A stretch of DNA of 18,978 nucleotides from Nitrospirota bacterium (lineage in GTDB: Bacteria > Nitrospirota > Thermodesulfovibrionia > Thermodesulfovibrionales > Magnetobacteriaceae). The stretch's first letter is position 1, and each line of letters starts with the position of its first letter. This document shows positions 7,754-15,014 of this stretch, piece by piece. The stretch is from the NCBI GenBank assembly GCA_015233265.1, contig JADFXZ010000020.1, forward strand, positions 2,050-21,027. The letters run 5' to 3'. The position numbers and the translations under genes are program-made. The notes beneath the pieces were generated by a model. That model was not told the origin of the DNA and did not search any database. It was given only the letters and a program-made list of their open reading frames with translations.

Positions 7754-9211
7754 ATGGCATATCGTCTATATATATTGTTGGTTTTCGCTGCCGTGTGTTT
7801 CCTTGTCGTGCAATCCCCGGCTGAGTGCTCCTCTGAGCCTTCTGAACAAATATTGAATCTCACCGTCTCTGACGTTATAAGACTCACTATCGAAAAAAAT
7901 ACGGACATTGAGTCTGAAAGCTATAACCCCAGAATCGCAGAGGCAGATATAATGACCAGCAAGGGGGATTTCGACCCTTCCATGAAAATTGGCCTGGATG
8001 AGAGCTATGACAGACAAAAACAGTCACTCGATATAAATAGCACGACAGAGGGGCAGATAAACTATAATGCGACACTCTCAGGCAAGGCCCCAACTGGCAC
8101 CTTGTATGAGCTGAAGTGGCAAAACTACAGATATAACGGCAACTCGGCATTTCTAAACCTTTTTTCATACTATTCCTCGGGGCTTTCTCTGACTCTGACT
8201 CAGCCGCTTTTACGGGGTTTTGGCCTCGGCGTACAACTAACGAACCTCAACGTGGCCAAAAACACCCTTCAGATTAAGAAATACGCCTATGACGCGGCCG
8301 TTGTTGCAAAGGTCTCAGAGGCTGTCAAAGACTACTGGGAGCTTGTCTCGACAAGAAAGGCCATAGAGTCGGCGGAAATTGCCCTGAGCTTGGCCAGGCA
8401 GACCTGCAACGAGGTAAATGCGCGTATCGCGGCTGGAATGGCCGCCCCCGTGGATATTTATGCGGCAGAGGCTGAGTTGGCTGTGCGGGAGGAGGCGCTT
8501 TTAGAGGCCGAGAAAACGGCCAAAAACGCCGAGAACACCCTCAAGGGTGTCATGAATATTGCCCTTGTGGGCACTGCACTTGTGACCCTGTCCATGCATT
8601 CTGAGCCGTCACCGCCTCCAACTCTTGAGTCCATTACGCAACAGGCGCTTCAACTCCGTCAGGACTATCAGCAGGCGCTCATAGAAAAGAAAAACAGGGA
8701 ACTCTTGTCCCGCTACTACAAAAACCAGCTGCTGCCTGATCTCAGTGCCATTGCAAGCTATGGTCAATCCGGCATGGACGGCCAGTATCACTCCACAATA
8801 GACGAGCTTACGTCTGGCAAATTTTTTTCGTGGAAATTGGGCGTCGTGCTCAATATCCCCATTTTTAACTGGACTAACCGCGGCACGAGCATGAGGGCAG
8901 ACCTTGAGCTGCGCAGGAGTGACGCGGCTTTAAGGGAAATTGAAAAAAAAGTCACGCTTGAGACCGCCGAGGCATTGAACAACCTCAACTACGCAATAAA
9001 GAAAATTGCGGCATCAGGGAAATCCCTTAAAGCGGCGGAAATTGCACTCGAAGCGGAATCGGGAAAGTTCAGGGCAGGTATGTCAACGCTCAATGATTTG
9101 CTGAAATTCCAGCGCGACTACTCCTCAGCCCTTTATGACGAGGCAAAGTCCAGGGCGGAGTATGCAAAATCCCTCGTCGAACTCAACAGGGTTCAGGGGC
9201 TTTTGCCCTGA
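7754..9211 (+). CDS. TolC-like outer-membrane efflux protein
   Basis: A 485-aa outer-membrane factor of the TolC/OEP family, forming the outer duct of tripartite export systems. A signal peptide covers about the first 23 residues (hydrophobic LYILLVFAAVCFLVV, then SPAE). The C that follows is not in a good lipobox. Two OEP repeats follow: strand-rich LTQPLLRGFGLGV near residue 155, long heptad-rich helices (LVSTRKAIESAEIALSLARQ and later EIEKKVTLETAEALNNLNYA), a second strand segment GVVLNIPIFNW, and the repeat-2 motif KFRAGMSTLNDLLKFQRDY. An upstream TTG at 7724 is in frame, but ATG 7754 starts the signal peptide directly. No periplasmic adaptor or inner-membrane pump is adjacent, so partner and cargo are unknown. 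Its 3' end overlaps the convergent glycosyltransferase gene by 19 bp. Confidence 0.9.
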   Translation: MAYRLYILLVFAAVCFLVVQSPAECSSEPSEQILNLTVSDVIRLTIEKNTDIESESYNPRIAEADIMTSKGDFDPSMKIGLDESYDRQKQSLDINSTTEGQINYNATLSGKAPTGTLYELKWQNYRYNGNSAFLNLFSYYSSGLSLTLTQPLLRGFGLGVQLTNLNVAKNTLQIKKYAYDAAVVAKVSEAVKDYWELVSTRKAIESAEIALSLARQTCNEVNARIAAGMAAPVDIYAAEAELAVREEALLEAEKTAKNAENTLKGVMNIALVGTALVTLSMHSEPSPPPTLESITQQALQLRQDYQQALIEKKNRELLSRYYKNQLLPDLSAIASYGQSGMDGQYHSTIDELTSGKFFSWKLGVVLNIPIFNWTNRGTSMRADLELRRSDAALREIEKKVTLETAEALNNLNYAIKKIAASGKSLKAAEIALEAESGKFRAGMSTLNDLLKFQRDYSSALYDEAKSRAEYAKSLVELNRVQGLLP

Positions 9212-10149
9212 CCATCGTCGAAATTATAGGTCTCTTTGACTATAAAGACAGGCCGGTGCTTGACCTCCATATATATCTTACCTACATATTCGCTTAATAT
9301 CCCTATGAACATCAACTGTATCCCGCCAAACAGATAAATAGGCAGCACTATCGATGCCCAGCCGGGCACAGCGCTTCCCTTTAGTTTACTTGCAATTGTC
9401 CACAATCCCAGTATGATAGCCGCTAAGAAGTTTACAAAGCCCAACACAAAGGCAAGCCGCAGCGGAAAGTTTGTAAACGACGTGATCCCCTCAACCGCAA
9501 ACGAGACCATTTTCTTCAGCGGATACTTCGTCGTCCCGGCAAAGCGCTTCTCCCTCTTGTATGTAACGATGGAGTGTTTAAATCCCATCGAGGGAAACAT
9601 CCCCCGCAGAAAGCGGTTTACCTCGCCGTATTTCTTAAAGGCTTCGAGGGCAGCCCGGGACAAGAGCCTGTAATCGGCGTGATTATATATGAGATTAACC
9701 CCCATTAAGGTCATGAATTTGTAGAAGATGACGGCTGTGGCGCGTTTAAAATACGTGTCCTCCTGTCTGTCGTCCCTGACTCCGTAGACGATATCAGCAC
9801 CGTCTTTAAATCTTTTTATCATCTCCCCGATTATCTCTGGAGGGTCCTGAAGGTCGGCATCCAGAGAGACCGCCATATCCCCGCTGGCGTACAGCAGGCC
9901 AGCCGTTAGCGCTGGCTGATGCCCGAAGTTGCCGCTGAATGATATGGCCTTTACACGTTTATCCTTCCCGGCAAGACGCCTCAGCGCCGCAAGCGTACCG
10001 TCACTGGAGCCGTCGTCAACATAGATTACCTCATAGGTGTCGATTGCGGCCCCTTCAACATATGAATTCAAAAGGGTTGTTAAGCGCCTGTAAACCTCAT
10101 CTATTACTTGTTCCTCGTTAAAGCACGGGATAACTATACTGAGCTTCAC
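9193..10149 (-). CDS. GT2 polyprenyl-phosphate glycosyltransferase (GtrB/DPM-like)
   Basis: A 318-aa family-2 glycosyltransferase. It opens with LSIVIPCFNEEQVIDEVY. The nucleotide-sugar site is VIYVDDGSSDGT (41-52). The DxD region is SLDADLQDPPE (95-105), which is diagnostic of the dolichyl/undecaprenyl-phosphate branch (GtrB, ArnC, DPM1). Two C-terminal membrane helices (about 232-258 and 267-290) are as in GtrB. The enzyme would load glucose or a related sugar from a nucleotide donor onto undecaprenyl phosphate at the cytoplasmic face. It is the last gene of the minus-strand glycan operon, and its start overlaps the previous stop by 4 bp. The donor sugar cannot be read from the sequence; nearby galU makes UDP-glucose plausible. 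Confidence 0.92.
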   Translation of the reverse strand: MKLSIVIPCFNEEQVIDEVYRRLTTLLNSYVEGAAIDTYEVIYVDDGSSDGTLAALRRLAGKDKRVKAISFSGNFGHQPALTAGLLYASGDMAVSLDADLQDPPEIIGEMIKRFKDGADIVYGVRDDRQEDTYFKRATAVIFYKFMTLMGVNLIYNHADYRLLSRAALEAFKKYGEVNRFLRGMFPSMGFKHSIVTYKREKRFAGTTKYPLKKMVSFAVEGITSFTNFPLRLAFVLGFVNFLAAIILGLWTIASKLKGSAVPGWASIVLPIYLFGGIQLMFIGILSEYVGKIYMEVKHRPVFIVKETYNFDDGQGKSP

Positions 10150-10925
10150 AGCGACCTGCCTCCTCTATATTTATTTTGCATCTCCCATATCTTTACGTAT
10201 TTGACAAATGTGTAAGCTCCATATAAGACCGCCAGAATAAACCCATGCAGGCCGTCAAGAAAGCCGAGTCTCAGGAAGTACATCTTTATAAATGTCGCAA
10301 TCGGGCGCACGGTGAGCGTTACTATGCCGCAGTTGCCTGAGGCCTTCTCACGAGCTGACAGTGTAGAGTAGGTGTCCAGCTTTGAGATAAACTCCGCAAT
10401 GCTTCCATACGTATAGTGCTCGATAGGATTCTTTAAATAGCCTGTGGTGCCAGTGACGACAACCTTTTCGTGAACTTCACGCGGCTCAAGGCGTCCCTTT
10501 TCTTTTTTAAATAACCTCAGCGTGTAGTCCGGGCGCCAGCCGCCGTGTTTTATCCACCGTCCTAAGAAGAAATTCTTTCTGGGGCAATAAAAGCCGTCAA
10601 GTGCGGTGTCTTTGACAACTGAGGTAATCTCATCCACCAGCTCCTTCGTAAACCTCTCGTCAGAGTCAAGAATGAATACCCACTGGCCTGTGGCAAGGTC
10701 TACGGCGGTCTGCTTTTGGGCGGCAAACCCCTGCCACTGCCTCGTATAAACCTTGTCTGTATAGGTCTTGCATATCTCCACTGTGCGGTCATCGCTTAGG
10801 GCGTCAACGACAACTATCTCCCCCGCCGCTTTAGCGCTGTCAAGCGCCGCCCCTATTCTATGCTCCTCGTTTTTTGTTACAATTACCACAGAAACATCTC
10901 TCATTGCCTGAGTGTCATCCTCCAT
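10146..10925 (-). CDS. GT2 glycosyltransferase, WaaE/KdtX-like LPS core type
   Basis: A 259-aa family-2 glycosyltransferase of the WaaE/KdtX (LgtF-like) branch, which adds a beta-linked glucose to an inner-core sugar. It shows VSVVIVTKNEEHRI (11-24), VVVDALSDDRT, the DxD-type FILDSDERF (85-92), FFLGRWIKHGGWRPDYTLRL and the family-typical EPREVHEKV. A hydrophobic stretch near residues 205-245 may bind the membrane. The start is ambiguous: ATG 10925 gives the length listed, while an in-frame ATG at 10904 would remove seven residues and still precede the first strand. It follows the GT4 gene by 6 bp and overlaps the GtrB-like gene by 4 bp, so it is co-transcribed. The acceptor is inferred from family similarity only. 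Confidence 0.88.
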   Translation of the reverse strand: MEDDTQAMRDVSVVIVTKNEEHRIGAALDSAKAAGEIVVVDALSDDRTVEICKTYTDKVYTRQWQGFAAQKQTAVDLATGQWVFILDSDERFTKELVDEITSVVKDTALDGFYCPRKNFFLGRWIKHGGWRPDYTLRLFKKEKGRLEPREVHEKVVVTGTTGYLKNPIEHYTYGSIAEFISKLDTYSTLSAREKASGNCGIVTLTVRPIATFIKMYFLRLGFLDGLHGFILAVLYGAYTFVKYVKIWEMQNKYRGGRSL

Positions 10926-10931
10926 AGCCGT

Positions 10932-12104
10932 TCAATTATAAAACGTACCGCTGATAAAATCAATTATACTCTGCCCCCTTTTTTCGTATGTGAAGTTTTT
11001 TACGAGATCTTGTGCCGCCGCGGCTGTCCTTTTTGCCAGATCGGGGTTGTCTATAAGGGTCTTTAAGGCGGCACAGAGGGATGCAGCGTCGCCCGGCGTA
11101 AAGAACACCGCGTCTTTGCCGTCAGTTAATATCTCACTGACGCCGGGTATATTGGCCGCTGCTATGGGGCATTGCAAAGCCATATACTCAAACATTTTAA
11201 GCGGCGACGAGTATATCGACACTGATTCGGGCATGTTGGGGATGACGGCAACCTTCGTCTGCCTCAAAAGTTCAATGACATCTGCGTGGCTGAGTTGACC
11301 AACAAAATTAACCCGCCCACTGAGTCCCATACCGGCCGCAAGTGCGGCAAGCTCCTTGAGCCTCTGGCCGCCTCCTGCAATTATGAGCATCTGCCCGTGC
11401 ATGTATCTCATTGCCTCTATAAGCAAATCCACACCCTTCCACGGGTAGAAGCCTCCGGCGTAAAAGATAAATCGCCGCTGCTCATATGGCAGACCTGCCT
11501 CAATCATATCGCCCCTGACGGCATCAGGTATAGTAATTGAGGTCGCTGCCTCCAGTGAAAACAGCTGAACGAGGTCGCCCCGCAATCTCTCGGTGATAGC
11601 TGCAATTGCGTCAGCTCCCCTGTATACGCGGCTCTCCATGCGTCTGAGACGCTTTCGTGCGCTTATTTTTTCTGTGGTCAGATGGAAAATCTCGTGGGAC
11701 TCAAAGACTACCGGCATCCCGTGCAGCCTTTTTAGTTTAATCAGTAGAGCCGCTGTCTTTAAATGCCGCACGAAGATCACGCTGTCCGCCTTTTCTTGGG
11801 CAATGAGATAGCCTATGAGGGCGGCATTAAAGACCATGGAAACAGAAAAGGGCAGGGCGGACTTCCCTCCCTCGTTCTTTCTTAACATCGGCAGGGAGAT
11901 AATCTCAAGATTTGGATGAGGCATCAGGCTGAAATGACTAAGCAGCGTCTCTTGCAGTGTTGAGCCGTTTGGGCAGTTCACGCCGCCAGTGATGAGTTTA
12001 ACGGCGGCGCCCGCACAGGCAAGTGCATGGGCAGTGTTTATTATTTGAATAAAGCGTGCCTTAGGGCTTAACATCGGCTCAGGGACTGGATAAAAAATCG
12101 TCAT
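10932..12104 (-). CDS. GT4-family (GT-B fold) glycosyltransferase
   Basis: A 390-aa retaining glycosyltransferase with two Rossmann-like halves. The C-terminal donor domain has FYAGGFYPWKGVDLLIEA (214-231), IIAGGGQRLKEL, and VNFVGQLSHADVIELL. It ends with SSPLKMFEYMA (299-309), the acidic motif that contacts the nucleotide-sugar. The N-terminal acceptor half includes the VVFESHEIFH region (132-141). No membrane segment is evident, so it should act peripherally on a lipid-linked glycan. The ATG at 12104 overlaps the TGA of the O-antigen-ligase-like gene (ATGA), giving a coupled operon. The sugar and acceptor are unknown. Confidence 0.9.
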   Translation of the reverse strand: MTIFYPVPEPMLSPKARFIQIINTAHALACAGAAVKLITGGVNCPNGSTLQETLLSHFSLMPHPNLEIISLPMLRKNEGGKSALPFSVSMVFNAALIGYLIAQEKADSVIFVRHLKTAALLIKLKRLHGMPVVFESHEIFHLTTEKISARKRLRRMESRVYRGADAIAAITERLRGDLVQLFSLEAATSITIPDAVRGDMIEAGLPYEQRRFIFYAGGFYPWKGVDLLIEAMRYMHGQMLIIAGGGQRLKELAALAAGMGLSGRVNFVGQLSHADVIELLRQTKVAVIPNMPESVSIYSSPLKMFEYMALQCPIAAANIPGVSEILTDGKDAVFFTPGDAASLCAALKTLIDNPDLAKRTAAAAQDLVKNFTYEKRGQSIIDFISGTFYN

Positions 12105-13276
12105 GTAGTTATAACCTGGCGCCCTTGTCCCTCTTGCGGCAGCCCTGCCATAAAGCCTGTTAAAATGGCAAACAACATGCCGGTCTCATGGTGGAGCGTT
12201 GTGTCGAATATCCCTCCTACGAAAATCACGAGTGTCCCGCCGAGTGCCGCATATTTTATCTCCATGTGAAATGCCCCGCTGTCTGAGATGCTGCGCCACC
12301 TGACAATGAAGCCAACAGCGATGGCAAGCAGCGAGCACAGGCCCGGAAAGCCGCACTGTACGGCTGTGTTGATATACACGCTGTGGGCGTCAAATATACT
12401 CCTGCCTCCTTCTACCGCGGCTGGATAGGTATATTTAAAATTATTAAGGCCGGTTCCCAACGCCCGCGTCTGCTGTATAACCCCAAGGGCGTACTTCCAT
12501 ATATAAAGCCGCCGGATGAGGGATTCCCCCGAGGAGAGTTTTGTCCACATCGGCCTGAACATATATGCGGCAACGAGGGCAAAGGCCGCAAACCCGGCCG
12601 CTATCGCCTTAGAGACTACCGCCCTGCGTTTGGTGGCCACTATTATTACAGCAAAAATAAACAGGGTAGCAAAGGCCGCCCTCATTGTAGTCATCACGGC
12701 GGCGGTTATTGTGATAGACAGTAAAAACGCCGCCGCGCCCTTCATTATTTTCGCCCGAGTTTTCGTCCTGAATTCGGAAAATACGATTACCGCAATAAGG
12801 GCGTTTGAGACTATTATCAGGTACATTGCCGTATAGTTATAGTGCCCAAGCATGTGCAAGTCCAGGGGCTTATGAAACTTCACAGCCTCAAACACCCCAA
12901 AAACAGCCATCACAGCCGTTGCCGTGTAGAGGCATCTCAATACTATCACAATATGCCGCTCGTCAGTTAATGAGGCGGAGATAAAAAACAGCATCGCAAT
13001 GCGCGTTATATCCTTCATACCCTTAATATATTCAGGAATGTTGGCCGCGAAAAGGCCGCTGAAGGCACAGCTGATGACAAACGCGATAAATCCATATTCC
13101 AAAAGACTGAGGCGAATGTGTATCTCACGCCTGTAGAGTTGAATAAAAAACACCGGCATCATAAAGCCATACAAGGCAATCAGCTTGACGCTCTCGGAAA
13201 ACATCAGCGACACGACAAAAACAATAAACGCGGCATACTTTATATCGTTGAGAATTTCTCTAAGCGGCTTACGCAT
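12101..13276 (-). CDS. O-antigen ligase/polymerase-family membrane protein (WaaL/Wzy_C-like)
   Basis: A 391-aa polytopic membrane protein with about ten hydrophobic segments. The Wzy_C signature is present: TTMRAAFATLFIF with R199 in the membrane region, a large periplasmic loop (about 240-305) containing R256 in RRLYIWKYAL, GTGLNNFKYTYP, and DAHSVYINTAVQCGFPGL with H298. WaaL-type ligases need conserved arginine and histidine residues in these places to transfer undecaprenyl-PP-linked glycan to lipid A-core. Single-unit ligase, polymerase or protein O-oligosaccharyltransferase cannot be separated by sequence reading alone. It is the first gene of the minus-strand glycan operon. The ATG has no Shine-Dalgarno, and a TATAAT lies only 8 bp upstream of it. 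Confidence 0.85.
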   Translation of the reverse strand: MRKPLREILNDIKYAAFIVFVVSLMFSESVKLIALYGFMMPVFFIQLYRREIHIRLSLLEYGFIAFVISCAFSGLFAANIPEYIKGMKDITRIAMLFFISASLTDERHIVIVLRCLYTATAVMAVFGVFEAVKFHKPLDLHMLGHYNYTAMYLIIVSNALIAVIVFSEFRTKTRAKIMKGAAAFLLSITITAAVMTTMRAAFATLFIFAVIIVATKRRAVVSKAIAAGFAAFALVAAYMFRPMWTKLSSGESLIRRLYIWKYALGVIQQTRALGTGLNNFKYTYPAAVEGGRSIFDAHSVYINTAVQCGFPGLCSLLAIAVGFIVRWRSISDSGAFHMEIKYAALGGTLVIFVGGIFDTTLHHETGMLFAILTGFMAGLPQEGQGRQVITT

Positions 13277-13284
13277 TTGGTATT

Positions 13285-13290
13285 ATTATA
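13285..13290 (-). promoter_or_regulatory. -10 box immediately upstream of the glycan operon
   Basis: On the minus strand a perfect TATAAT (13290 to 13285) is followed by 8 bp and then the ATG at 13276. Transcription would then start within one or two bases of the start codon. No convincing -35 element is seen 16-18 bp upstream, so this could also be chance in AT-rich DNA. Confidence 0.35.
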
Positions 13291-13412
13291 ATATAATTCA
13301 ATGCCCTAAGTGTTTCCATTGCAACCCATGCAGGTCAATGTTTATTTTTTCAGGGGTTTCGATGCCAAAATCAGTTAGATGTCCTGTAACAAACGAAACA
13401 TGACATTGGCTG

Positions 13413-13437
13413 TCATCCTTCGACAGGCTCAGGATGA
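13413..13437. repeat. REP-like palindrome, copy 1
   Basis: A 25-bp sequence with 7-bp perfect arms TCATCCT...AGGATGA around a CGACAGGCTC core. A second copy in opposite orientation lies at 15078-15102, differing at two positions. This consensus (arms with a CTTCGACA-GCTCAG core) is one I recognise as widespread in environmental bacterial genomes. Confidence 0.75.
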
Positions 13438-13484
13438 TTCCAGCTGGGCGTGCTGAAATGCAGACAAAGAAGTAATCTGCATCG

Positions 13485-13562
13485 TTTTGTCTAATGTTGG
13501 CCTTACCCGCCCTCAGTAAACATGCGGGTTTACGAGCATTCGTCGGGGGATGTTGGACAAAA
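13485..13562. repeat. 78-bp inverted-repeat element (MITE-like)
   Basis: The ends are perfect 7-bp inverted repeats, TTTTGTC (13485-13491) and GACAAAA (13556-13562). Inside is a hairpin GTAAAC (13516-13521), loop ATGCGG, GTTTAC (13528-13533), which extends by CTC/GAG with a one-base bulge. Direct copies of ATGTTGG sit near both ends. The structure suggests a small non-autonomous repeat, but no second full copy is in the window. Confidence 0.4.
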
Positions 13563-13626
13563 TGATACATTTAGTCTAATCTTCTCATCAGGCGACACTG
13601 TTCGGGTTACACCCATGAAGCTATAA

Positions 13627-13872
13627 TTAAGCTTCTAAGAAACCTTTATTAGTAAGCTTAAAAGATACTCCATTAGGCAAAATTTCAACCCAATTTTGTT
13701 GAACTGCATATTCCATCCCAACAGCCAAGTCAGCTTCTTTCCAAGGTTGTAGATTAAAACAATTCATAAAATTATTGAATTTAAGCGCTTGACCAGTGCG
13801 ACATCCATACTTTTCTTTAAAAATTTTCAAAATGTAACGTGCTGCATCTTCAGGTGTTGGAACTGTAGCCAT
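13627..13872 (-). CDS. Small conserved-looking protein, winged-helix-like
   Basis: An 81-aa protein of unknown function. The start is well supported: GGAGG lies 7 bp upstream of ATG 13872. The sequence begins MATVPTPEDAARYILKIFKEK and ends LPNGVSFKLTNKGFLEA. It is mainly helical, with a terminal pair of strands (WVEILPNGVSFKLTNKGF) like the wing of a small winged-helix domain, where the LTNKG turn is typical. I recall similar small proteins opening with a PTPEEAA-like segment annotated as hypothetical in other bacteria, but cannot verify this. It stands alone between repeats, with no partner in the same operon. Its base composition is more AT-rich than the glycan operon, which suggests a separate origin. 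Confidence 0.7.
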   Translation of the reverse strand: MATVPTPEDAARYILKIFKEKYGCRTGQALKFNNFMNCFNLQPWKEADLAVGMEYAVQQNWVEILPNGVSFKLTNKGFLEA

Positions 13873-13970
13873 AAAGATCCTCCACTTCGTTAAAATTCAA
13901 AAACATAGGTTTTTAACAACCGATCTCTGATATGCTTTAATTATAACTTAATCATATCAACTTATGAAAC

Positions 13971-13999
13971 ATTAGACAAAAAGTATTCTTCTGTCTAAT
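13971..13999. repeat. ATTAGACA...TGTCTAAT inverted repeat and 24-bp direct repeat, left copy
   Basis: Perfect 8-bp inverted arms ATTAGACA (13971-13978) and TGTCTAAT (13992-13999). Bases 13976-13999 recur as a direct repeat at 15015-15038 with two mismatches in 24. The pair brackets the nucleotidyltransferase block. Confidence 0.7.
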
Positions 14000-14010
14000 T
14001 CTGAACCCCG

Positions 14011-14529
14011 TCACGGCTTGGGCGGGGTCTTCTTTGCCCTGCGAGTAGGCTTCGGCTTAGGGTCTGTCTTAGGTGTGCTCTGCGCCTTGCGAAGCGCAAC
14101 AGCGTCGGCAAGGTCTTGAGGACGGCCAGCCGCTTCTTTCGCCGCTATGAGGTCATCAGCAGAGATAAAGGCCGCCTGTAGGTTGGTTTTGGCATCAATC
14201 GTTCCCATCGCGCGCCGTTGCCATGCGTTATCGAAATCAACGCCGGTTATTTCCGGCAAAATATCCACCATGACCGGCGGCGTTCCCATACGAAAGAACG
14301 AGCCGCTCTCGGCGAAGTCGTCCGGCTTCAATCCTTCAATCGGCGCACCGAACTTTGACAACGCACGAAAAAGGGCTTCCACGTTTGCCTTGTCCGGCTT
14401 GATAAGAATATCAAGGTCTTTTGTAGCTCGCGGCTGTGCATGAAGGGATACGGCGTATCCCCCCACAACAAGGTATTTCACATGTTCAGCGTTTAATATG
14501 GCTAAGAGTTCTTTGAAGTCTTGATACAT
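14011..14529 (-). CDS. Nucleotidyltransferase-fold protein (AbiEii/MNT-like)
   Basis: Using ATG 14529 the protein is 172 aa. The N-terminus shows the minimal nucleotidyltransferase fold: YLVVGGYAVSLH (19-30), then RATKDLDILI with the paired acidic residues D38 and D40, and a possible third acid D89 in VMVDILPEI. A DDLIAAKEAAGRPQDLADA segment follows, as in AbiEii-type and related proteins, where K/D residues complete the site. The last about 22 residues form a lysine- and proline-rich tail. An earlier ATG at 14583 would add 18 residues and overlap the previous gene by 98 bp; neither start has a strong ribosome-binding site. A small protein gene precedes and overlaps it. The pair resembles toxin-antitoxin-like or accessory nucleotidyltransferase modules, but the substrate (nucleotide, tRNA or protein) is unknown. 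Confidence 0.8.
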   Translation of the reverse strand: MYQDFKELLAILNAEHVKYLVVGGYAVSLHAQPRATKDLDILIKPDKANVEALFRALSKFGAPIEGLKPDDFAESGSFFRMGTPPVMVDILPEITGVDFDNAWQRRAMGTIDAKTNLQAAFISADDLIAAKEAAGRPQDLADAVALRKAQSTPKTDPKPKPTRRAKKTPPKP

Positions 14530-14689
14530 TGGGCGACGAGTCCTTGAGGCCGTAAGCCTCTCTTGTAATCTCTTCAACGGCATCCATGCGCTTATGCACC
14601 GGTTGTTGCTGCCAATACTGATATTCGTCCGCCTTCATCTCTTCAAGGCTGGCATAGCGGACAATTGTGAAGCGCGATTTTCTGTCCAT
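14486..14689 (-). CDS. Small protein paired with the nucleotidyltransferase
   Basis: A 67-aa hydrophilic, helical protein. ATG 14689 is preceded by GGAGG with 8-bp spacing, better than the in-frame ATG at 14740. The sequence has SLEEMKADEYQYWQQQPVHKR in the first half and VSRLQRTLSHIKR at the end. I recall small proteins with a similar SLEEMK...YW...P..R pattern encoded just before nucleotidyltransferase genes in other bacteria, which supports a conserved two-gene module. Its 3' end overlaps the nucleotidyltransferase gene, so the two are co-translated. An antitoxin or regulatory-partner role is inference from gene order. Confidence 0.7.
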   Translation of the reverse strand: MDRKSRFTIVRYASLEEMKADEYQYWQQQPVHKRMDAVEEITREAYGLKDSSPNVSRLQRTLSHIKR

Positions 14690-14742
14690 AACGGTATCCT
14701 CCATGTCTTGTTCTACCATAAATCGAGAGCATTTTACCAAGT

Positions 14743-14996
14743 TTAAGCAACAAGGCTCTGCAACCTTTCTTTTTGCCCTCTAAGCGTACGCATATATCGC
14801 CTGTACGCTTGCTCGTTTTGCTTTTCTTCCTCAATGACGCTCTGACTGGCAACAGTGGCATCAACATTCCGCATTACGCATAAGGCGGCAACCGCTGACT
14901 CCCGTTGCTCCTGCGTTAGGCTTCGGTCTTGCTGGACTCCTCAGATCTGTTACCAAAGAGACCGCCGCCAGGCACATGTGCCCCGCTGCACGTCAT
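14743..14996 (-). pseudogene. Frameshifted remnant of a small gene
   Basis: Two open segments in different frames look coding. From ATG 14996 to a stop at 14916, 26 codons read with GGGLFGNRSEESSKTEA at the end. Then from 14940 to a stop at 14743, 65 codons read on in the neighbouring frame with a strongly helical, charged pattern (LTQEQRESAVAAL, later EEEKQNEQAYRRYMRTLRGQ). The overlap of the two frames near 14916-14940 would fit one gene of about 84 codons broken by a shift. I do not recognise the family. It precedes the small-protein/nucleotidyltransferase pair on the same strand, inside the same bracketing repeats. Confidence 0.35.
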
Positions 14997-15014
14997 AATT
15001 TCGGTTAAAACTAT

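Larger units (their letters stand above)
13277..13626. other. Gene-free stretch containing repeat elements
   Basis: About 350 bp between the glycan operon and a small orphan gene. It holds a REP-like palindrome (13413-13437) and a 78-bp inverted-repeat element (13485-13562). A 90-codon open frame on the minus strand (13570-13298) runs straight through both repeats and is not credible as an intact gene. Its last third (SFVTGHLTDFG) faintly resembles the C-terminal region of PIN-domain toxins and may be a remnant. Confidence 0.6.

Noticed and set aside
13298..13570. 90-codon minus-strand frame as an intact gene
   Set aside because: It translates straight through the palindromic repeat and the inverted-repeat element, which are not coding sequence.
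14643..14867. 74-codon minus-strand frame
   Set aside because: A different frame over the same stretch (14743-14940) has a more protein-like pattern, and this one overlaps the small-protein gene with a Cys/Lys-rich nonsense-like composition.
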